The notes beneath the pieces are model-generated. The model made no database searches and was not told the origin of the DNA. It was given only the letters and a program-made list of their open reading frames with translations. This document shows positions 25,601-39,400 of a stretch of DNA of 64,000 bases, piece after piece. How positions within the stretch are numbered: position 1 is the first letter of the stretch; each line of letters starts with the position of its first letter. A program made the translations under genes and the position numbers. The stretch lies in contig NOWV01000141.1 in assembly GCA_003344405.1 (NCBI GenBank), forward strand, positions 1 through 64,000, in the 5' to 3' direction. This stretch comes from Trichoplax sp. H2. Lineage: Eukaryota > Placozoa > Uniplacotomia > Trichoplacea.

Positions 25601-28600
25601 TTGCATCAGCGGCATCATGATAGGCTGCTGCCATTAACGGAGTTTGCAATTTAGCATCTCTGACTTCGACTAAGGCTCCCTATTAAAAGCATGATCACTA
25701 TAATTAATTTTTCTAACTTAATTTATTTGGCTTGGCCTAACTTCACAATATTTCTTGATCTTACATTATTCATTAAGAAATTCATCAATTTGACATTATT
25801 ACTTAAAGCAGCATAATGTAAAGCCGTTCTGGATTTCGAATCAGGAGTATTAACTTTAGCACCTCTTGCAATTAAAACTTCTGTAATTTCGTAATATCCA
25901 TTCAATGCAGCCAAATGTAAGGGAGTTAGAAGTTCAGACTATGCAAGTTATTTGACGAAAATATAATAACCTTAGCATTGCAATGCAAGATTAACGGTAT
26001 TACTCTATTTTAGTGAAGATTTTATTCCGATCGTGGCTTAATTTTGTGTTTAAGCTCTGATATACTTACCGATTGGCTCTCTATATCTGCTCCAAAAGCA
26101 ATGCATAATTTTGTATTCTGATGAAAGACAGAAATGTCAAATATTCTGAGCAATAGCGAATATTATGATTTCTAGTATTTCACATTTATAAAAGCAATTA
26201 ATTATTAAAATTATTATAAAAAGAATCTTATTACGGCCCCGCTTACATAACTAAGCCTAAAGCAGTAAAACTATTTTATATCGAAACATTTTAAGGCGAG
26301 AGATACCTCGACAGATCCTGAATCAACTGATAAATGAATAGCTGTCATTCCAAGTTCATTTGGAACGAGTACATAATCATGTTTTCCCTGCGTAGCGGCT
26401 AATCAAGGCAGATAAAAAATAAGTAGAGTTTCATTCCTTTATAGAATTTAACAACTGCACAATCTATCAAATATTATGATTTAGTAGTAAAACTATATTG
26501 ATAATTAGATCCAGACTTGCGCGACAGTTAGCAATGAAAATATATGTAAAATACTTCCTGTATGTCAATCTGAAGGTATGGGCTAGCAGAAACAACTCAA
26601 AGTAAGTTAGGTTAAAGCTTAAGCATTTACCAAATTCTAGTATTATTTTCATTATTTCAGTTTTCTTTCGCTTGGCTGCTAACAGCAATGCTGTATGACC
26701 AGGCACATCTTTTCTATAAATATTTGCTCCACTTCGAAGCTAACATTAAATACAGCATTATTAGCATAATATTATAGATTTAACAAAGTTAGAGATCAAA
26801 TTAGCAGAATTTAAGGCGATGTTCAGAGATTATTAATTATTAGAATAGTTAGTAAAAAGACTACTACCGAAACTGATAATTTACTCTGCGTTTTTTTTAT
26901 ATTTTCATACACTGATCAAGATTAACAGCAATTATCAACATAGATTCATGTTTGTCTGTTAAATTATTAAGCTGTAATCTATAACTAAGTTTAAAGCTAA
27001 ATTATCTAGCAGCTCAAGGAAGATTACCACCTACCTACACTAGTACTCCGTTTTGCTTATTTTTATATTTTCATGCACAAATCAAGATTAATAACAATTC
27101 TTATCGACTTATGCTTGTACGTAATAACTAAATTTAAAGCTAAATATATCTAACAGCTCAAGGAAGACTACCACCTATATTAGTAAATTTATTCTGCATA
27201 TTTTTATATTTTTATGCAAAAATCAAGATTTAAAACAATTCTTAAGTAATCTTGCTTGCTTGTCTAATCGAATATATATGTATAACATATATATGTATAT
27301 ATATATATGTTTGCATGCAGTACGCTATAGCTAAATTTACAGCTAAAAATATCTATTGGCTCCAGTTTAAAGATTAAATAAACTCTAATTTCACTTACCA
27401 GCTTTTGCACGATATTTTTAGAACAAGCTGCTACTGCTAAATGTAGCGATGTTTCTCGCTCTTTATCATAGGCGTTAATAATGGTTCGGGTCACTTTCTT
27501 GAGGTCGGCCTCATATAAAATAGTCTAAATAGATACAGTTAAATATTACATTATTTTATGATTTATTTGAATAAGAAAAGCGGAATGATTCCATAAATTA
27601 TGCCTAGATCTTTCTGAAATATCAAATTGAATATTACCTCCACAGCTTCATTACTACCATTTTCGCAGGCATAATGCAAAGGTGTTCTTAGAGTACTATC
27701 GACGACATCAAGCATGGCATCATTTTGGAGTAGAGCTTTGACTGCTGCACATGAATTATGTTTTGCAGCTAGATGTAATGGTGATACTTCGGCGTTTCCG
27801 ATGGTAACATCAATAGCTAGGTAATAGTAAAAATGCTTAGTTTAGGTAGAGATCTTTAAAAGAAGCTAATTTGTTACAATATGACGGTGATTGCAATAGA
27901 AAATAAATTGGATACAGCGATTAAGAAGTAATGATTGCTAATAGCACCTGCTTCGTGTTTTGCTAGGCAGTTAATAATTTCACCGCGATTATGGATAGCT
28001 GCATGATGCATAAGAGTTAAGCTATTTTCGTCTGGATAATTGATTCTATCCAAGTAAAATCGTGACTTAAATGCCCTTTTTAAGTCATCTAAATTTCCCT
28101 TTTTAACTGCCTAGATATGAAAGAAAAAAGTAACGAATTGATCCCTAATATAGAATAATATTAATAGCTATTTAATAATTTAATATAACTTAAATAAAGT
28201 TAGCAAGGCAATTTTTAGAATTAAGATAAAGCAATGCGGGACATTTTTAGGCCTAGCAGCACATCTCATCAGGATCGTCAATATTGATTGATTCACAAAG
28301 TACAATAAGCTTGCTGAAATACGTGCTAGCGCTTTTTTTTTCTAATAGACCGGAAAGGTGGTATCCGGTAAGAGATTTGTTATGTTTCATGCTGGAAAAT
28401 AGTTTAATTAAGGATTGTCATCATCAATCAATAAATCAGACTTTGGCATTGGATAAGCTTTTAACCGGAAAGTTATATTCTTATTGAAATTCATTGAACC
28501 AGTCTACTGCTTGATAGCTTTTCACATCAAATCTTGCATGAATTTACTTTATTTGAAATATCCGTGATAGTATATTTGCGGCGTTTTATAATAGGCTTAA

Positions 28601-30209
28601 ATGTAGTATGAAATCAATGTGCAATGCATATATACTTGAAGTAGCTACAGATCATTCTTTGGATGGTACTTGCCTGAAATAAATTTGGTTGACTAATTAA
28701 TCAGAATCGGGCATTGTTGAATAAATGTAGGAATCACTATTAAAGTTAGATGAGATAGTATAGGAAACTCAATGATTTATATTGGATTATAGTACTAAGC
28801 CGATTTTGTAGAAATAATATGAAGACAAATGCCTGCCGTGTCAGGAGATATTTACATGGCAATGGTGTGAACAGTATAGGTATATAATGCAAGATTAGAT
28901 GATTTGATGTGATGTAGAGAGAAAATTCGGAGCCAGTGTAATGATACATTAAGACAGTAGTCTATTACCTGCTTTATTGCTTCTGTTTTATTTAGATCTA
29001 TGTGCAAGCCTTTTGATGTATGTAATAAACATTACTATTACCCGAATCTACCAGTTAGAGTTTCTTTAGGAGTAACGATAGACGGTCTAATAGTAGTGTT
29101 AGTGGCTACTATAATCAAATAGAAATTTTAACCCGATCTATCGGCTGATATGTGGAAGAAGATAGCAAACACTTCACATTATACTCATTGCAAAGTTTTA
29201 ATGAAGAATAAACAACATAGAGGGATAAGAAATAGAATAATACTTAGTAAAATTTTAGCTAATTATACCAAGAACGAACTGGCGAAGAATTGATCACACG
29301 TTACCTGTACCCATATTCACTAATATGTTAAAAAGTTTATCACATCTAGATTTTTTCCTGATTATTTAGCAGAATTACTAATTCTTATACTTTATAAGTG
29401 AAAATGGAAGGCCATCTGGCGATTTTTAATCTTGTAAGGTTACAACAATTTTGATATTTCTACCTGATACATAATTATTGTAATTACGATTCCAATTGCC
29501 AGTTAATTATTAGCATTGTTATTTTTATTTTAATTGAAAAGATTTTCCTTATACTATTTTTTTCTGTAATGGCTCTGGCGAAAATTTTCAAGCTATAGCG
29601 CGTAGAAATAGAAAAGTTGTCGTCGTATTTCTAATACGAAAATCCTACAGATACACTAAAAAGGGCTGTTTCTGACTGTCAAACTATCTACGTATTTATA
29701 ATTTTATCCTCAATCATGTAAACCAAACAAAAAATTTCAACTCTTTAATTAATAATGCTTCTAGTACTACTGTTATCACTTAGGGAAAGGTGGCCTTTTC
29801 ATTTAAGATAGGTAATTAATACCATTTAACTTCATCGATAGCAAAATAAATATTATCAAAAATACATAACGTTTTAAATCCTTGTCTATCTTTCAATGTA
29901 AAGTAACGTTGTACATTAAAAGAAGGCCTTACCATTTATTCATAGTTTAAGCTCGTACATATCTTAACTTACATCATAAACGTCTATTCCACCCATTTTT
30001 GCAATAGCTAAGCTAAGGCTTACGAAAGATCCTGCAACTAAATCAGACATTTTCCTTCCATGCACTTTCTCCGATGTTGAATTTAACTTATTCGCATGAT
30101 TCGTCTTTTTCTTCCTAAAAGGCGGAAAACATACGGTCGTTCCTTCCTCGACATCACTACTATTATCGGTACTACCAGGCATAATACTGATCCTATTTAC
30201 TTTCGCCAT
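19618..30209 (-). CDS. TRPA: TRPA-type ankyrin cation channel, TRPA-b (25 exons, 1136 aa)
   Basis: Second TRPA-subfamily channel of the array. Coding exons: 30209-29973, 28110-27948, 27816-27638, 27524-27399, 26739-26631, 26398-26307, 26117-26070, 25938-25765, 25679-25485, 25399-25316, 25145-24892, 24696-24585, 24000-23831, 23663-23579, 23297-23235, 22950-22867, 22663-22593, 22367-22220, 22048-21959, 21776-21607, 21169-21040, 20883-20701, 20215-20036, 19956-19841, 19765-19618. Phases close throughout. Residues 1-79 form a Ser/Lys-rich N-terminus. Ankyrin repeats run to about 645. S1 lies in 749-798, S2 in 799-828, S3-S4 in 829-885 and S5 in 885-928. The pore (TMMTGEINY) and S6 lie in 929-989, followed by IGLAVGDINEV and a charged tail. 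Exon lengths match TRPA-a in nearly every exon, and it is closer to TRPA-a than to TRPA-c in motifs (for example the ITYTKSxYGKDEWKQ linker). Start: first ATG of the first exon, aligned with the paralogues. No defects were seen. Stimulus unknown. Confidence 0.94.
28111..29972. other. Long first intron of TRPA-b
   Basis: 1.86 kb between exons 1 and 2, the largest intron of the gene. Short open frames on either strand show no family motif and are taken as chance. All three paralogues have a long first intron (about 1.0-1.9 kb), a usual place for regulatory elements, but none can be identified from sequence alone. Confidence 0.6.
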
Positions 30210-31164
30210 TATAATAAGTGAAAATTTCTATTACAGCCTAAGCATAAATCCACTAGTAACTTGATTGATGATGAACAAGGAAGCTTTCTAGACTTGAGTG
30301 ACGGATAGATCCAAGTCTGTACAATTAAGTGATACTATAACTAAAAATAGGATAAAAAATAACTGGCCTATCCTATCATTAAGTTAATAGTCATTATTAA
30401 TTCTATTGCCATCAGATATGATACATTATTTTAAAACTATTCTAAACAACATCTGACTATTTACTCCATTTACTCCATTGAATCGCAACTGATTAACAAC
30501 TATTTCCGGCTAAATTTGAAAAGAAAGAGCTAATCACTCGATGAATAAGTCCAATGGTTGCTATGGATACCATGTCATATTGTCTGACAGAAATCTTCAC
30601 TTTTTGAACATTTCTTCAAGGATGAAATTGAATTTCTTTATATCAAGAACAATTAACGCCTGCAGAGTGTATTCAGCAAAGAATAATGTAAAGTTTATGA
30701 CGAACATAACGCGCCCAAGACGTACCGAATAAACTTCAGCTGTCACGGTACGAACTACCGTGAAGAAATAGCTATCTAAATTTGGTTAATATAATATAGT
30801 GATATTATATTACAACTAGTTACTTACTATAGGAATTACTCTAATTATAAATGTGTTACAGTAAATTTAATGCTGTGCTGTAATGTGCACTGATTCTGTG
30901 AATGGAGATATTGTAGTCCGACTGTGAAAAACTAGTTATCTCACCTAAGTATTTTTATAAGATGACTTGTGAATGTTAGCTGCTGTAGAAGTGTATATAA
31001 GCCCGTCAGATAGTTGAATAAAGCAGTTCTCAATTGTCTAGTTGAGTTTAACGTAGAATCAAAGGCGTCTAAATTCTTGTGAGTATGGATACTGAATCCC
31101 GGAGACTATAGTAATTTAGAGATTTGTTTTACGTTATCCTTGTCACGAAGCTGGTTTGTGACAT

Positions 31165-31740
31165 CAGCATATTGCATAAATTATCATGTTATCGTCATCA
31201 TGAATATGTTTATTCATTCGTCGTGGTTTATATCATCAACTTGTTCTGAATAGCAAGCAATAGCTCAAAAATTTATAAATACCATTTGCAGCTTGTCAGT
31301 GTTTGTGTATACTAGAAATAGAAAGGGAGATGGCTAATAAATAAGAAATCATTATCGACAAGAATAATGCAAAATTTACGACGCATAGAATACGCCCAAG
31401 ACTTACTAAATGAACTGTGGCATATTGCACTAATTAGCATGTAACCGCTATCATAAATACACTTTTGGATTCATCATAGTTTGTCACATAAATTTGTTCT
31501 GAATAGCAAGAAATATAATAGAAGTTTATAAAAACTATTTGCAGATTGTCTTAGTTTATATGTGTGTCGTGATCAGCCCACGACAAGGAAACCTGGGTCT
31601 TTTAAAATAGTTTATTAAACCAAGGTAGTCTTGACATCCAAGGCTACTCTAACTACACGCGTACACTACTCGGTCAATCGTCAACTCTACAGCTAATTAC
31701 TCCGTCACAATGTGCTACAAATAGAAAGAGATATGTCTAA
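31165..31740. repeat. Degenerate direct repeat pair (~170 bases each)
   Basis: About 31165-31335 aligns with about 31415-31735 once the inserted element at 31565-31709 is removed. Shared landmarks are GCATATTGCA, TTGTTCTGAATAGCAAG, TATTTGCAG-TTGTC and AAATAGAAAG. An upstream relative (AATGTAAAGTTTATGACGA, near 30683) matches AATGCAAAATTTACGACGC near 31366, so the repeat family extends to about 30.66 kb. Confidence 0.7.
31565..31709. mobile_element. Putative solo LTR (145 bases, TG...CA, 5-base target duplication)
   Basis: The element starts TGTCGTG and ends GTCACA. It is flanked by the direct repeat ATGTG at 31560-31564 and 31710-31714. Its start can fold: TGTCGTG pairs with CACGACA 14 bases further in. 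A paralogous copy of the host repeat (near 31300-31320) runs straight through this position without the insert, an empty site. TG...CA ends and a 5-base duplication are standard for LTR retrotransposons. The length is short for an LTR but within range for small or truncated ones. No internal pol region is present, so excision by LTR-LTR recombination or a non-autonomous element is inferred. Confidence 0.65.
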
Positions 31741-32239
31741 TGAAATGAGAACGATGAGCAACGAGTTGCTGTATAGGAATTCTTGACTTTGTTCCAGTGA
31801 TTTTAGTGACCTGTAAGTAAATATGGATCCGATAAATCTTGATAAAATTGGCAAGCAATTCTCAAGCCTCATAGTATAGAGATACGTGGACTACTTACTA
31901 GTACTGACTAAAACGATTTAAAATAATTGCCCAGCATCAGATCCAAATACAATTTTGACGATTAATAAAGGAAACGAAATAATCATACCAGACTAGTAAT
32001 TTAATTTTTGTAATGATTATGACTCCATTAACTGCTAATTGATGTCATAATTATTTTTTAATTGTTCATCAATGATGTGCAAATCCATTTTTAATATCTA
32101 TTGAAAATAAAATTATGCAAATTTAAAGTATAGAAGTTCACAAATTTGCTGTAGCAATTTCTGTAACCTGCCTATGAGCATTACTCTAGTAGATCTGATA
32201 TAGTTGGTGAAAGACAATTAATTATAAGCAAGTGAAACA

Positions 32240-32510
32240 ACAATCATTACGGTTTACTTGCACCATATTAATAACTCAGACTAGCTTGAATTGACTGTTT
32301 GAGCGAACTATATAGAATTTTTAGAAAAATTCTTTTAAGCTATAATATATATATAAACGTACAAGTAAGGAATCATTAACTTTAAAGTTTATTAACTTAG
32401 TTTCTAGCAATCATTAAGATTTACTCGTGCTTAATTAATAACTCAAACTTTCTCGAATGAAATATTTAGGCAAACTCTATTTAGTTTTCTAAAAATTCTT
32501 ATAGGTGAAG
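32240..32510. repeat. Two degenerate direct copies of a ~100-base unit
   Basis: About 32243-32340 and 32409-32505 share CAATCATTA, a TTTACT(T/C)G core, TTAATAACTCA and an AT-rich tail with AAATTCTT. No coding content. Confidence 0.55.
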
Positions 32511-33087
32511 ATATATATAGTTATTGGAGTAGAAAAGGAAGAATCTAGAGCACGGTTGAAATGGTTTGTTGGTGAAAAATTTCGAGCAGTAATATATTAA
32601 TGGTTTATTTTGTATAATTGGATCTCCAGCAAAAGGCTTTATTTTTATCTAACCGTTTGTACTGAGATATGGCAAAAATTAATATGCTATATTTACGTAT
32701 TGGCCAGCGGTAAAACAATTCTGAATCATAGTGTGTCATACAAAGTTATATCGATATATTTTTTCTGTAGTTCTTGGATCTTTAATCATATTTGCAAGTT
32801 AAGTAGAGATGAAAAGCCTTTAATCGAATGATTTACTTGTACGCCAACTTGCATTAATTAAAATACTATGAGCTACTCGTACCAACGACGTGAGATAATT
32901 CCATTTCCAAATACTATAAGATTAAATTATCGGTCGTTTCTTAGCCACTATTTTATTTTTGCATTATCAGCAACCTAATACTGGGCCTCGTAAATTGTAT
33001 AGGTAGGGAAGAGAAATAAATCAAGTTAAGTTAGAAATACTAGTAACTACAGTGGCTCGATAGCTGTTAAACTATACTGCAATGTAG

Positions 33088-33220
33088 CAGTCACCTAGGT
33101 AGATTTTATCTTTAGAATAAAAGTAACCTTCTAAGTAGCTTAGGCAGATTTTGTCTTTGGAAAAGTAATCTCTAGATGACTCAAGTGGATTTTGTCTTTA
33201 GAAAAGTAATCTTTTTTAAA
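33088..33220. repeat. Three degenerate tandem copies of a ~45-base unit
   Basis: The units contain GATTTT(A/G)TCTTT(A/G)GAA followed by AAGTAA, near 33101, 33149 and 33188. They sit about 200 bases past the TRPA-c stop, so they may fall in its 3' UTR. Confidence 0.7.
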
Positions 33221-33404
33221 TGAATAACAGTACAAAATCTATGTCGGAAATTAAATAGAAATATTCTTGGCATATCAGTATTAATATTAATTATTAGCTC
33301 ATTGCTATGGCATCAAAGGATAGGTTAAGGTAGTTTTACGCTAAAATTTCTGCAAATTAAACTTATTTACATTAAGAATATATGACCGAATCAACATGTA
33401 AGAT

Positions 33405-36400
33405 CTATGTAATATTTTGATTCTGCAATTTAGAAATTTTTTGTAGTTGCTCCATAATTTCTTTATTTTCAAATCTGGCAACGGTACCCTGAAAGTTGAC
33501 GTCGGATTTCACATCCTCTAATAGCTCTTTCATTCTGATCATTCTGAAGATAAACCAGGCAATATATATTATCAGACTCTGTAAATTCTAAGTTCACTTT
33601 TCCCTTTTAATACTTTGTGTCGTCAAAATCTTGTTAGAAATTACTAAATTAATAATCTATAAGATAATCTAAACTCACTCAATTTCCTGCGCAGCTACAC
33701 GATTTTTCAGCTCTGTAAGTTCCGATTCTTGACAAGTGTCTCCACTATCCTCTTTAACTGGCTTAATGTAAGCGGTGAGGAAATTCCATTGCCGCTACAT
33801 GTTAAATAAAAATTGTAATGATTATTTTTAATCCATATGAAGTGATCTAGTCTCGTTATAGATATGACATATACAAATGTATAAATTAGGTAACACTTTA
33901 TTTGCAATTCAAATTTTGACTTTACAAAGTATTTTTAGCTATAGCTGTTTCCTTTATATATTATTATTTTAATCACGCAAGAAATATTAAGAATATTAAA
34001 TTACAAAGTTGACTAACCCTTTTAAATAGGCCAGTATTCTGGTCTATCCTAAATATAAGTGTGGACTTGTACATTTTTTTTTTCAGAAATAATGGAAAGG
34101 CTTCATAAGACCCGATAATAACTTGTAATTGACCATCTAATTGGTCTAAATTTGCACTTTCTCTAACTTCATGGATATCACCCACAGCTAAACCCACCTT
34201 AAAATCAAAAAATTATGCCACAATGAAAAAGAGTTTAGCTTCTTTAACTGCACTTAAAAATCGCCATTTTTATTCGGATATTGACTATTTACCGTATTTC
34301 AACACATAAATATCAGAAACTAATGCAATCTGTTATAACATAGTTCTAGACCATAATTTCTGGTTACAATAAAATCATAAAATTTCTTAAGGAAAAATAC
34401 TAACCAATAAGTTGGCGAACGCTATATTAATAACGATGATCATGGCAACAAATAGTAGTAACTCAATCTTGAAACCCTGCAATCGCCCTGTACTTTTTAA
34501 TCTTTCAAAAGCCTCGTAATAGCCTAATTCTCCAACCATCATCGTCATAACCGTGACAACCGAATAATCAAGGCTACTAAAAAATGGCTATAGAAGCAAA
34601 TATGAAAGCAATTTCTGAATATTACACTAAGATAAGAGCTCTTTCAAAGATAAATTATTAGAAGTTCCGCAGTCAATTTGAAATTCAATATCGCCTTTAT
34701 CGTATTATGCTGTCGATTTCGAAATTACCAAATCGTTTAGGATCATGGTGAATGAAAGGGCAAAGGCAACAACGAATAACATGAACACGAAGGAAGTCAT
34801 AAAGATTGTTTTTATGATATTGAGGAACATGGCAATATACAGCCCAATGCCGTATAAACTAAAATCAATGAGAAGAAAAATTCGGTCATAAGAAATTTTC
34901 TAGCAGGTTTAAGTTTCCTAAACTTGTTTCTTATATTATGCAAGGCTATTTCTAGGATTATGCTTTAAATTTTCAATCTGGCGTTCTTTCATTACCACTA
35001 TTATTAGAACTAAAATAAAATTAATCATCGACATTATTATAAAACGATTAATTTACTTGCGTAGAACAAGGATAATGTTTACAAAAAGTAAAAACACCAG
35101 AATAGCGCCAACACGTATTACAGAATAATCGATTGGCTTATTGAACGGCAAGCAGTAAACATAACCCACAGCGGCAATAAGAACTTCAAAAAGGTTCTGC
35201 TTCATTAAATCTAGAAAGACTCTTTTCTGTTATAATTTAAAAAGGGAAAAACTTAAAATAATACTATTCTGGATTGATTAACTACAAGTCAAGCAAGTAG
35301 CTATTTCTTAAATTAGTATAAATTAAAGCTGATTAAATGTCTGATGGAGTGTCATGATATTGTCAATAATAAAATTAGATTGAAGTTATTTAACCAGGAA
35401 GTAAAAATTCTAGCTGAAGTTCTTAATTTTTATAGCCTAGATATTGCTGGCTGAGTGAATTTTATGTAATATCAGTTCAAAGCACGTATGTTTGTATAGT
35501 AGCAAAGCTTGAATAGTTCCTTTAATAGGTTGCACTTTATTAATAGCAGACACTAGATATCATCTAAAATTTATCATTCATGTTGCATCAACTTACTCCA
35601 GCAAAAAGGTAATAAAGAAGTGATGTCAGCATCGCTGTAACGGTTATAAATACAGCTAAATTTCTACCAAAAGATCCAGGAAGTTGCTAAAGCCAAAAAG
35701 AAGAATAGAGTTTAAAACAGAGGGTACGAATCTTAAAATTAAAGACTAGTAAACTACCTGTATATATTGCGTTAATATTCAAGAAACAGTCTATCAAATA
35801 CCTGTTAACCAAATTAACTATGCCATTTGCCTACGAGATCAACTGTAAAGTTAACTCCAGTCAAATTTGTACATTATTCCGTGAAGTAATTCTGCTAATA
35901 TTTTAACTCTATTTTGTTAATATACATGAGTGTGATAAATAACCGCTCTACTGCACTAAATACTCTATCGGTTTATACTTGCTAACTGTAAGCAACGACT
36001 TACTGGAGTAAAGTTCGTAAAGTATACCGCTAATTTTCTCTATATTTATCAAGCTTACTAATATCAGAAATTTACTAATGCTATTAAATACAATCATAAT
36101 CTCTTACAATCATATCATATCTATTTGTAGAACCATTATAAGACGTTGCGTTAAGAAATTCTATAGCATTTAAACCAATTGGGATAGATAAGCCAAATAA
36201 ATAAATTATGTCGGTAAATATTTTCAGGAAATACAAATAATTTAATACAGATTTCCTAAAAAGATAGCAATAAAAGTTTACAGATTAATGCTATGCCATT
36301 CCGTTTCGGTCAGTTCATGGGTTATAGATCCATAGAAATCAAACGATCGATTATAATTATCTAACGTTACTTTAATGTCTAGCTTACGATGATATTTACT

Positions 36401-39400
36401 AAAAACTAGTCTTCCATGCTTTATAAAAATTCGAAGCAAACTAATTTTAACTCAACTTTAAAAGAAAGTTTTAAAGTGTTTGCGTACCATTTCCAGAATA
36501 TAAACGCCTTTATTAAAGGATGTTTCATTAATCGTGTCCTTTTATATTGGCTAATACTCTAAGTAGATTTCAAATTTTCGCAATTACATAAATACCGAGC
36601 AGATTAGGCTGCTAAAGTTTCAGAAATTAATTCTAGATAATCTTTAATCCTAGTTTACTTACATTAACTGCTATATATTTATCATGAACATCTTGCAAAT
36701 GGACATCTTCAGGTGGTGATTCGATAAATTTGAGGTCAAAATTAACCTGGTCGACATAAGTTAGATATTTTAGCTATTATTTTTATTAGAATAAAATATC
36801 GCTTTATCCGAACTGTTTATATTTAAGAGGTGCGATGAAGCACATATTGAGGTATGTCCGCATTATTTTCTTTCTTCTACCTGTCCAGAATGTGTGTATA
36901 CTGTATCGATGCGACATTTCCTTACCTGTTTCCATTCTTCTCTTCCGTATTTACTCTTCGTAAAAGTAAAAGATTTATCCATGACAGCCTAGCAAAAGTA
37001 GTTAGTACTAGATATTATTGGATTTAAGATTTATATTCACATGATGATTGTAATGCTTTATGGTTACTCTTGAAGTAGTCCTATTTCAATTTGATTATGA
37101 TTTATAATAGCTGAAATTTCGATTTTATCATGGCGATTACTTATTCGAGCATAATTGTTCCTAGCTACCTCAGCCACTTTAGGTAATCTTTCAATTAGCC
37201 TTTTCATAGGGTTATAGCCATCATAGGCTCTATTTTCCATCACTCTTTGCCAACTGTATGGATAGAAATAGGCTCAAATTAGTGAGCTACATTGATAATT
37301 CCTTTATGGTGCTTATTTAAATTGCATTTAGTGACTGTACGAAAAATGGTTATATTAAGCAGCAAAACACTTATATTTAAAGTATCCTTAGACTCGTAAT
37401 CATTGATTAATTAGTAGCACATGATCCAAAAATTTAAGTAAATGTAAATGAAAATTATATTGACGCTACAGATTTGCATATTACCCAAGTATGCTGAGTG
37501 TTACATTATTGAATCAGTACGCAACATGTTCTAAGTAAGCAGTTTTACTGTTTGACTTACAATTTAGTTTTAATAATTTTTAGGCCAATGTCCTCGCTTC
37601 GGTATTCGCAAGCTATATCTAGACAATTTTGCCCTTTGTCGTTCAGTAAAGTTGGATCAGCACCATGATCTAGTAAGATCTGAACCACTTCACTAAACCC
37701 CATCTCGCAAGCAATGAGTAGTGGGGTTTTCTATTTTATTTTGAAAGTACCGGATGTTAGTTACGTAAAATAGATAGTATAGCGGGAGTCGAGATTATTA
37801 AACTAAATTTAATAACCAATAATTACTGTAATCATTTGTAATTTATTGGTTATGTCTATATAAGTATTTATTATTACACTATTAAGAGCGAGAAAGAATA
37901 ATGATATGCTCGGAGATTTAATGGCAAGTTGGTTGGATTATCTTCACGAGGATATGAGCGTTATTTACTGCTGATTGTTAGAATAAAATAGGTTTTATAT
38001 CATAAAGATTATTAGGCCATAAAAATTGTCATAAAATTTCCTAGTAGGATTAGAAATGAAAGTAAACTATCAAGAACGGTTTGAATAAATCCGTAACTAA
38101 TATTTAACCCTATGATCAATTTAAGTTATCTTTGAATTACTAACTGTTAAAAGTTAGAAATACAGATGTTCATATCCTTTCTAATGTACTGTACTTATGT
38201 CAGTATAACAACGTACTAAATCTAATATTCTAACATTTACTGGAGTACTAACAAAGGACAGAAGTGTACTGCTGCTTTCAGCTAATTCGGCGAAGTAGAC
38301 ACCTTAAAATTCCTTAAACTTGACATTGGTCTAATCAAAATTCCTGCTAGAATTGAATTTTTAGGCTTAATATTAATGTTGAAAATAAATTCTTATCTGT
38401 TCTAAACCGTGATAATAAAGTCGCAATACAGTGCTTAGGTAGGTAATTACATAATAGGAAACTCTTTTTAGAAAGGAATGGATTTGAATTAGATTCTGGC
38501 AAATAGTGGTAGCTTGTCAATTCCAAAGACTTAATCTTCATTGTCCAAAAGATACTTAACTTACTTTTGCATCATTATAAATATCCACTTTGTCATCGAG
38601 CGATAGTAACAACTTGACAGTCGCTGAATAGCCATACTTAGCAGCGTAATGAATTGGATGAAAACCGCGGTTATCCCTTTAAAACATTTCCAATAGGAGT
38701 CAAACATGTATTAATGTTTATGATTTAAAATACTTTAAATCTACATATTCTATACAGTACGATACTCGGACAAAATTTAATGTAATCCTTTTTTGATTCC
38801 AGTAGCATCAGAGCATCCTTTAAAGTACTTACCTACAGTTAATATCTGCTCCTCGTTTAGTTAGCATTATAATGACACGATTATTTCCATTAACAGCGGC
38901 AAGATGAACTGCTCGCTGTCCTAAGATATTTCGAGCATTAACATTTGCAAACGATTCACCCTCGACAGTGAGGGCTTTAATGGTATCACGATGATTATTT
39001 TTAGCCGCCAAATGATAGATATTATTGCCATTACTATCTTCGTGAACTTTGATTTGATCGCCATACATGGTTAAAATTTGATAAAGTATCTAAGATGTAT
39101 TTCAAAATATTAAAACATAAATGAGCCTAACTAGCTATAAAATTACTATATTTATAAGACATAATACGGTCTCAAACTTGATATAGTATCGATCGATGTC
39201 TATTAATACTAACTGTAAGGGCTCCTGATTCTGCAGCAAGCAAGAGTGGAGTTAAACCTCCATTATCAGGAACATTGAGGAGCTCTATACCACCGTTCTG
39301 GCAAGAAATAGATGCAAAATCTTGTTACGAAAATATCTACACAATATCTCCTCTGATAAAATGCTAATACACTGCATGGTATTATGAATATTCGCTAATT

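Larger units (their letters stand above)
30210..33404. other. Spacer between TRPA-c 3' end and TRPA-b 5' end
   Basis: No gene recognised. It holds degenerate direct repeats (about 30.66-31.74 kb, 32.24-32.51 kb and 33.09-33.22 kb) and one inserted LTR-like element at 31565-31709, listed separately. The TRPA-b promoter must lie near 30.2-30.5 kb but shows no diagnostic motif. Confidence 0.6.
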
